Shown here in pieces: positions 58,085 through 64,000 of a stretch of DNA of 64,000 nucleotides; positions within the stretch are counted from its first letter, which is position 1, and each line of letters starts with the position of its first letter. The position numbers and the translations under genes are program-made. The notes under the pieces are model-generated. The model saw only the letters and a list, made by a program, of their open reading frames with translations. It was not told where the DNA came from and made no database searches. Source of the stretch: an uncultured Paracoccaceae bacterium (GTDB lineage: Bacteria; Pseudomonadota; Alphaproteobacteria; Rhodobacterales; Rhodobacteraceae); the NCBI GenBank assembly GCA_943787985.1, contig CALSOO010000002.1, positions 124,001 through 188,000 on the forward strand, read 5' to 3'.

Positions 58085-59446
58085 ATGGCAACTGAAATAC
58101 TTATGCCCGCCCTCTCCCCCACGATGGAAGAAGGCACGCTGGCCAAATGGCTCGTCAAAGAAGGCGACACCGTCAAATCCGGTGACATCATGGCCGAGAT
58201 CGAGACCGACAAAGCAACGATGGAATTCGAAGCCGTCGACGAAGGCGTCGATCGGCAAGATCCTGATCGCTGAAGGCACCGAAGGCGTAAAGGTGAACAC
58301 TGCCATCGCCATTCTGGTTGAAGACGGTGAAGAGGTCGGCGATATCGCCGCAGCCCCTGCCCCTGTTGCGGCTCCCGTACCCACAGCAGCCCCCGTCGCT
58401 GAGGCATCGGCCCCTGCCGCGCCCGTTGTGGACACATCCCCCGACTGGCCCGAAGGCACCCCCCTCAAGCAGCAAACCGTTCGCGAAGCATTACGCGACG
58501 GTATGTCCGAAGAAATGCGCGCCAACGACGACGTGTTCCTTATGGGTGAAGAAGTCGCCGAGTACCAAGGCGCTTACAAGATATCTCAAGGTATGTTGGA
58601 TGAGTTCGGTGCCAAACGCGTCATCGACACTCCCATCACCGAGCACGGCTTTGCCGGTATCGCGACGGGTGCTGCCTTTGGCGGGTTGCGCCCGATCGTC
58701 GAGTTCATGACCTTCAACTTTGCCATGCAAGCCATTGACCACATCATCAACTCCGCTGCCAAGACCTTGTATATGTCCGGCGGTCAGATGGGCGCCCCGA
58801 TGGTGTTTCGTGGTCCAAACGGTGCTGCCGCCCGTGTTGGCGCACAACACTCGCAGGACTACGCCGCGTGGTACATGCAGGTTCCCGGTCTGAAAGTTGC
58901 GATGCCATATTCGGCCTCTGACGCCAAAGGCCTGATGAAAACGGCGATCCGCGACAACAACCCTGTGATCTTTTTGGAAAATGAAATCCTTTACGGTCGC
59001 AGCTTTGATGTGCCGGAAATCGAGGACTATACGGTCCCGTTTGGCAAGGCCCGCATTTGGCGGACAGGCACCGATGTGACCATCGTCAGCTTTGGGATCG
59101 GCATGCAATATGCTCTTGGAAGCTGCGGACAAACTGGCTGAAGACGGGATCTCCGCCGAAGTCATCGATCTGCGCACATTGCGCCCGATGGACACTCCTG
59201 CAATCATCAAATCTGTCATGAAAACCAATCGTTGTGTGACTGTTGAAGAGGGTTGGCCTCAAGGCTCCGTCGGCAGCTATATCAGCTCTGTTATCATGCA
59301 GGAGGCCTTTGATTACCTCGATGCCCCGGTCATCAACTGCACAGGCAAGGATGTTCCGATGCCCTATGCTGCCAATCTCGAAAAACACGCGCTGATCACC
59401 ACCGACGAAGTCGATCGCTGCGGTCAAGCAAGTCACCTACAAATAA
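58085..59446 (+). pseudogene. pdhB: pdhB, pyruvate dehydrogenase E1 beta subunit with lipoyl domain (three +1 frameshifts)
   Basis: An alphaproteobacterial-type E1 beta of about 452 residues: an N-terminal lipoyl domain (residues 1-78, lipoyl lysine in [11 protein letters not shown]), an alanine/proline linker, then the transketolase-like E1 beta ([45 protein letters not shown]). Three single-base insertions break it: G58250, an extra G near 59,118 and G59413. The first and third both turn GTCATCG into GTCGATCG. In an essential complex this is more likely error than decay. The stop would be TAA at 59444-59446. Confidence 0.9.
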
Positions 59447-59458
59447 GGAGCAGCAGTC

Positions 59459-60755
59459 ATGCCTATCGAAATTCTCATGCCCGCCCTCGTCCCCACCATG
59501 GAAGAGGGCACCCTTGCCAAATGGCTTGGTCAAAGAAGGCGACACCGTATCATCCGGTGATGTGATGTGCGAAATCGAAACCGACAAGGCCACAATGGAG
59601 TTCGAAGCTGTGGACGAGGGCGTCATCGGCAAAATCCTGATCGCGGAAGGCTCCGAAGGGGTCAAAGTGAACGCGGCGATTGCGGTGCTCTTGGAAGAGG
59701 GTGAAAGCGCCAGCGACATTGGTGCACCCTCTGCAACTCCTGCACCTGGGGCACCTGCTGTCGTTGCCGATGTAGCAGAGACTGCGGTTGCGACAGCGCC
59801 TGCTCCCGCAGCACCTGCAGCGTCCGACGGAACCCGCATCTTCGCCTCTCCTTTGGCGCGCCGCATTGCCGCGACAAAGGATGTGGATTTGGCATCCCTC
59901 AAAGGCTCAGGCCCCCGCGGGCGCATTGTCAAAGCCGATGTAGAAGCCGCGCACCCCGGTGCCACGGCACAGGCTGCCGCTCCTGCACCAGCAGCCGCCC
60001 CTGTTGCAGCGCCTGCTACATCCGGGCCCTCCTCGGACGCCATTGCCAAAATGTATGAAGGTCGAGAATACGAAGTCGTCACCCTTAACGGAATGCGAAA
60101 AACTATCGCGGCGCGTCTGACAGAGGCAAAGCAAACAGTTCCCCATTTCTACCTGCGTCGGGACATCAAGATCGATGCGTTGTTGGAATTCCGTGGGACT
60201 CTGAACAAGCAGCTTGAAGCGCGTGGCGTTAAGCTGTCTGTCAATGACTTCATCATCAAGGCATGCGCGCTTGCCTTGCAGGCGGTACCTGATGCAAACG
60301 CCGTTTGGGCCGGTGACAAAGTGTTGAAATTGAAACCCTCTGATGTCGCTGTCGCAGTGGCCATTGAAGGTGGCTTGTTCACACCTGTTTTGCAAGATGC
60401 TGAGATGAAGTCACTTTCGGCCTTGTCCGCTCAAATGAAAGACCTCGCTGGTCGTGCACGTGACCGCAAGCTGGCCCCACATGAATACCAAGGGGGCAGT
60501 TTCGCGATTTCGAATTTGGGAATGTTCGGCATCGATAATTTTGATGCTGTGATCAACCCGCCGCATGGTGCAATTCTTGCCGTAGGTGCAGGCAAGAAAC
60601 GCCCCGTTGTTGGTGCTGATGGTGATCTGAGCGTGGCAACGGTCATGTCTGTGACTCTTTCTGTGGATCACCGTGTGATCGACGGCGCGCTCGGAGCAGA
60701 GCTGCTCAATGCAATTGTAGACAACCTTGAAAATCCGGTTGCGATGCTCGCGTAA
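59459..60755 (+). pseudogene. pdhC: pdhC, dihydrolipoamide acetyltransferase E2 (one frameshift near the start)
   Basis: About 431 residues after correcting one extra base near 59,526 (GGCTTGGTCAAAG for GGCTGGTCAAAG). It holds one lipoyl domain (residues 1-78, ETDKATMEF), a subunit-binding domain ([18 protein letters not shown]...[14 protein letters not shown]) and the catalytic acetyltransferase ending in [21 protein letters not shown] with the active-site histidine. Alanine/proline linkers separate them. It forms the core of the pyruvate dehydrogenase complex; the E3 partner is lpd at 42.5-43.9 kb. Confidence 0.92.
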
Positions 60756-60781
60756 ACAACACGGTTTTTAGAAACAAAAAG

Positions 60782-60815
60782 ATGGCCTCCGGGGATATCC
60801 CTGGAGGCCATTTTC
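60782..60815 (+). terminator. Hairpin terminator between pdhC and cysE
   Basis: Stem ATGGCCTCC / GGAGGCCAT with an inner GGG/CCC pair, followed by TTTT on the plus strand. A poly-A run upstream could make it work for the convergent cysE as well. Confidence 0.75.
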
Positions 60816-60834
60816 TATTGTCCGCAAGTTTCTG

Positions 60835-61647
60835 TCAGTCGCTGTCTTTACCCAGCATGTGGTTCATAGAGATTGAAGGCTGATCGCATCCTGCCTCACC
60901 GACAATCCTTGCCGGAATACCGGCAACAGTTTTGCATCTGGGCACGTCTTCCAAGACGACAGAGCCTGCGGCGATGCGGCTGCAATTGCCTACATTGATA
61001 TTGCCGAGGACTTTCGCCCCTGCCCCGATGAGAACCCCATCACCTATCTTTGGGTGACGGTCCTCTTCTTCTTTACCTGTCCCGCCAAGGGTCACGGAAT
61101 GCAGCATCGACACGTTGTCCCCGACCACCGCTGTTTCACCTATGACAATTGAATGTGCGTGATCGATCATGATCCCTTTGCCGATGCGTGCTGCGGGATG
61201 AATATCGACACCGAAAATCTCGGAGACACGCATCTGGAAGAAATACGACAAATCACGGTGGCCTTGTGTCCAAAGATAATGCCCGACGCGATAGGCCTGA
61301 ATCGCTTGGTATCCTTTGAAATACAAAATCGGCTGCAACAGTCGGTGGCATGCAGGATCACGTTCAAAAATGGCGACCAAATCTGCACGGGACGCTGCAA
61401 CCAGCTCAGGGTCGGCAGCATATGCCTCTTCCACGATTTCCCGCACCACCACCATCGACATTTCATTTGACGCCAATTTGGCAGCAATCCTGTATGAAAG
61501 CGCTTTTTCAATTGATTTGTGGTGCAAAATGCATGCGTGCACAAACCCGCCAATCAGCGGTTCATCAGACACTGCCTGACGTGCTTCGTCAGTTATCTGC
61601 TCCCAAACAGGATCCACAGATGTGATATTTGTACGCAAATCAGCCAT
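60835..61647 (-). CDS. cysE: Serine O-acetyltransferase
   Basis: A 270-residue enzyme making O-acetylserine, the carbon skeleton for cysteine. The N-terminal helical domain (PVWEQITDEARQAV...CILHHKSIEKALSYR) is followed by left-handed beta-helix hexapeptide repeats (IGKGIMIDHAHSIVIGETAV, VTLGGTGKEEEDRHPKIGDG, IGAGAKVLGNINVGN). The tail ending GKDSD differs from the enterobacterial ILxxx tail bound by CysK. It connects functionally with the cys cluster at 0-4 kb. The 234 bases beyond its start hold no gene I can see. Confidence 0.93.
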   Translation of the reverse strand: MADLRTNITSVDPVWEQITDEARQAVSDEPLIGGFVHACILHHKSIEKALSYRIAAKLASNEMSMVVVREIVEEAYAADPELVAASRADLVAIFERDPACHRLLQPILYFKGYQAIQAYRVGHYLWTQGHRDLSYFFQMRVSEIFGVDIHPAARIGKGIMIDHAHSIVIGETAVVGDNVSMLHSVTLGGTGKEEEDRHPKIGDGVLIGAGAKVLGNINVGNCSRIAAGSVVLEDVPRCKTVAGIPARIVGEAGCDQPSISMNHMLGKDSD

Positions 61648-61881
61648 AGTATGCCCACCTTTCTAAATCAGAATACTGAAATTTAGGAGAAAGGCCAAAC
61701 GCAAACCTGTGATGGGAGACATTCCTCAAAGACATACGATCGATGGACCAAAGGGGAACTGCTTGGTAATAGAGTCAGGCGTTGTTAACAGACCAACTGT
61801 CTTGCCAAATGCCCCTGCATCTTTCCTTAACCGCCCAGAATTCGGAATTTTCACCTTTGCCCGGCTGACAGTCCGTTCGGT

Positions 61882-62157
61882 TTAGCGATCTTGTAGCATT
61901 GTCAGTGCTGTGATCAGGCATTGCCCATATGCCCGATCATCAAAAGTCGGCTCAACACTCTGCTTGTATTGAGCCGATGCTGCAGCCAAAGTCCCATTGC
62001 CCCAAACGGCGTGGCGCTTATGAAACCGTTTGGTGTAACGGTCCGCCCAGTCGGCCTCTTGCATAATGCGCGTTGCAAGCGACACGCGTTCTTCTGGTTC
62101 AACACACATCAAAGCACGTGCCGTATGCGTGAGGTCCGTGATATGGACAGGCCGCAT
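61882..62157 (-). CDS. Small conserved protein next to the GTA tail gene
   Basis: A 91-residue helical protein. Recognisable features are the conserved-looking DLTHTARALMCVEPEERVSL and ADRYTKRFHKRHAVWGNG segments. Its start overlaps the stop of the GTA gene by one base (TGATG), so it is translationally coupled to the GTA cluster. Similar short genes occur after the last GTA structural gene in other Rhodobacterales, as I recall; no function is established. Confidence 0.72.
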   Translation of the reverse strand: MRPVHITDLTHTARALMCVEPEERVSLATRIMQEADWADRYTKRFHKRHAVWGNGTLAAASAQYKQSVEPTFDDRAYGQCLITALTMLQDR

Positions 62158-64000
62158 CAGCCCAGCGCCTGAACGGATGCAAATGGCCCTGCTCCATAAC
62201 GCGCGGAAATTTGGGCGACCCCGATAGAGTAGACACCGGACACGCCATCAGCCGCTCTCAACGCAAAGGAATAGGCCCACTCCGGCGCGTTCAAAATTTC
62301 TTCTCGAACAATTTCACCGCCAGAGGTCACGCGCAGTGCGTAGCTTTCAGTCTCTTCACCGATTGGAACATCGCTTGTTCCCCAATCATCGCCCTCTATA
62401 CGCGTCCGCCTGATCCAGTAAAAGCCGTGGTCGGCAGTCAAGTCGTCAACACGTAAGTGTGCCGGAGCCAAAGGCCTCAAACCATTGCCTGCAAAAGAAA
62501 ACGTACGGCTCAAGAATGAAGGATGGTCATACCCACTCTTTGCCGGACCGATCAGAAAGTTCTGTTCGACATTGCGCAAATTACTGGCGAATTCGATCTG
62601 TTTGGGAACACCGTTCAACAACACGAACCATGAACCCTCGGGCCAATGATCTGGCGCAATCGCGTCAGTACCGGCTTGCCCCCGCAACATCCGCGACAAT
62701 TCAAATGTGTTGGGCCCAACAAGTTCAGCACCTTGAAACTGCACAATTTCCCAGCCACCTGGAGAGCCATCGCCAATTGCCGCCAAATTGCCCCCCGACA
62801 ACAACGATGCATCAGAGATCGACGACAATGCACCATGGATCAGGCGCACCGTAAGGGCGGCTTTGTGATCAATTACACCGGAGGGCGCTTTTTCAAGGGC
62901 GGAGCCAGTGACCCCTATCACCGAACGTGACTGCAGTGTTGTGTTGAGACCAAAGTTCTCTTCATCAGATGACTGGTACACCGCAATCTCGCCGGGCCAA
63001 ATCTTGCCAGACGCCGCGATATGAGGTGCATGAGGGACCTCGTCTCCAGTCATCAAAGGCAAGTCCAGAAACAGCGGCGTGACGGGTACCGGCGCGACGA
63101 ACTCTTCTACCCGCGCCAGATCGTCTTTCAATTCGGAAGGGATGTATACCGCCGGATCAACCCGCACTGCATCAATCAATTGGGAGCCACCATGTTCGAC
63201 ACGATCAACGCGGAACAGCCCAGCGCCCTCACCTTCCTCACCTGGAAGACGAATGACATCTCCCGCACCAACAGCCGCTTTGGACAATGGCAAAGCAAGT
63301 CGAACTGTATCACGCGCCAAACGCGCCTCAGCCAACCACCGTTCTGTCACCTGACGCCCTTCAAGGCGGGTCAAAGACAGCGGAACATCGCTAGAAGACA
63401 CGGAATGTGTCGCTTCATCAGAAAGAACCGCCTCTTCCGATATAGTGTCGTAGTTCCCATCCGACTGTGTGAAGCGCAAACGCACTCGACCGGTCATCTC
63501 TGCTTCCGCTTCACGAGATTGTTCAAGAATATTCTCAAGGTCCGGGTTTAGTGCAAGTTCCCCCAAGTCCAATTCGGTGGCATGCAATCCATCGCGCATC
63601 TTGAAAGTCAAAGCACCTTCGCGCTCAACAGCATCAAACCCGTACCGCAACATCAAAGGTTGCAACATAGAGCGTGCATCAGACACATCTGTCACCATGA
63701 AACCGCGCACAAGGCCGTACAATCCAGTCGTGTCATAATGGACGAGCCCAGCGCGCTCACAAATCTCTCCCACAACCGATGCCAATGAACGTGCAGACGT
63801 TCGCCCGTTGATCCAGTGCCCCTGAGTATAATTGGGACCATCACTCCAAACAGAAGTACTGTTGGGAAAAAATGGAAAGGGTCGAGTGTCCCATGCCCAA
63901 ACGTAAGCGCGCGACGTATCAATCATGCGCCCCTCGTATACTTCGGACGCAGGGTTGTTTGCTTCATCGTTCCAGTATTCGGCCATAGCGCGCAAATACT
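62157..64000 (-). CDS. Gene transfer agent tail protein gp15, C-terminal part (cut by window edge)
   Basis: About 612 visible residues of the large GTA host-interaction tail protein. The frame continues past the right edge with no start inside the window. The segment MAEYWNDEANNPAS...VWAWDTRPFPFFP...WSDGPNYTQGHWINGR matches the junction between the TIM-barrel-like and phage-tail-like parts of Rhodobacter GTA ORF15. Distal repeats such as GAGDVIRLPGEEG and FELSRMLRGQAGTDA are typical of the tail-tip domain. The part inside the window is intact. It implies a GTA cluster beyond the right edge on the minus strand. Confidence 0.9.
   Translation of the reverse strand, partial: YLRAMAEYWNDEANNPASEVYEGRMIDTSRAYVWAWDTRPFPFFPNSTSVWSDGPNYTQGHWINGRTSARSLASVVGEICERAGLVHYDTTGLYGLVRGFMVTDVSDARSMLQPLMLRYGFDAVEREGALTFKMRDGLHATELDLGELALNPDLENILEQSREAEAEMTGRVRLRFTQSDGNYDTISEEAVLSDEATHSVSSSDVPLSLTRLEGRQVTERWLAEARLARDTVRLALPLSKAAVGAGDVIRLPGEEGEGAGLFRVDRVEHGGSQLIDAVRVDPAVYIPSELKDDLARVEEFVAPVPVTPLFLDLPLMTGDEVPHAPHIAASGKIWPGEIAVYQSSDEENFGLNTTLQSRSVIGVTGSALEKAPSGVIDHKAALTVRLIHGALSSISDASLLSGGNLAAIGDGSPGGWEIVQFQGAELVGPNTFELSRMLRGQAGTDAIAPDHWPEGSWFVLLNGVPKQIEFASNLRNVEQNFLIGPAKSGYDHPSFLSRTFSFAGNGLRPLAPAHLRVDDLTADHGFYWIRRTRIEGDDWGTSDVPIGEETESYALRVTSGGEIVREEILNAPEWAYSFALRAADGVSGVYSIGVAQISARYGAGPFASVQALG

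Overview
The window looks like chromosomal DNA from a marine alphaproteobacterium of the Roseobacter group (Rhodobacteraceae). The grounds are the gene families and their order: a gene-transfer-agent (GTA) tail gene at the right edge, a form-II-type coxSLM cluster, DUF2849 and DUF934 genes inside a sulfate-assimilation operon, a ZapA/ZauP-type pair, an M23 peptidase next to a bactofilin, a pyruvate dehydrogenase E1-beta with its own lipoyl domain, and a Rhodobacterales-style Hint-domain protein. No rRNA, tRNA or CRISPR array was seen.

Layout. 0-5 kb: assimilatory sulfate reduction (cysG end, DUF2849, cysI, cysH, DUF934) and ferredoxin-NADP reductase. 5-10 kb: a TauD-type dioxygenase, an unusual hendecad-repeat membrane-anchored protein, infC with an ATC start, and a complete IS1380-family element inserted in a tandem triplication of the infC 3' end. 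10-17 kb: a minus-strand operon for a molybdenum hydroxylase of the CO-dehydrogenase type (xdhC, molybdopterin-binding protein, coxS, coxL, coxM, small secreted protein), broken by many single-base indels. 17-28 kb: bolA-grxD, zapA-zauP, transketolase, an amine oxidase, two different GAPDH genes around a 47-residue membrane peptide, coaD, a CBS protein. 28-36 kb: valine catabolism (LysR regulator, mmsA, isobutyryl-CoA dehydrogenase, a fused hydrolase/dehydrogenase) interrupted by a phosphatase and a hydrolase on the other strand. 36-51 kb: a Hint-domain protein, uvrA, two MFS transporters, lpd, queA, a large AsmA-like protein, peroxiredoxin plus a ferritin-like protein. 52-64 kb: M23 peptidase-bactofilin, two cyclophilins, pgk, FtsB/DivIC, pdhABC, cysE, and the end of a GTA cluster.

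How the parts work together. Central carbon metabolism is prominent (tkt, two gap genes, pgk, pdhABC, lpd). The separated pdhABC and lpd loci carry the same 18-bp operator-like sequence in the same orientation just before their start codons, which suggests one regulator for the whole pyruvate dehydrogenase complex. cysE and the cys cluster together give cysteine synthesis from sulfate.

Caution on quality. Many single-base indels break genes that should be intact in a living cell (uvrA, lpd, pdhB, pdhC) as well as coxSLM. The indels cluster, often lie in short homopolymers, and in lpd add up to zero. They look more like sequencing or assembly error than gene decay. I list such genes as pseudogenes as assembled, giving the extent the intact gene would have.
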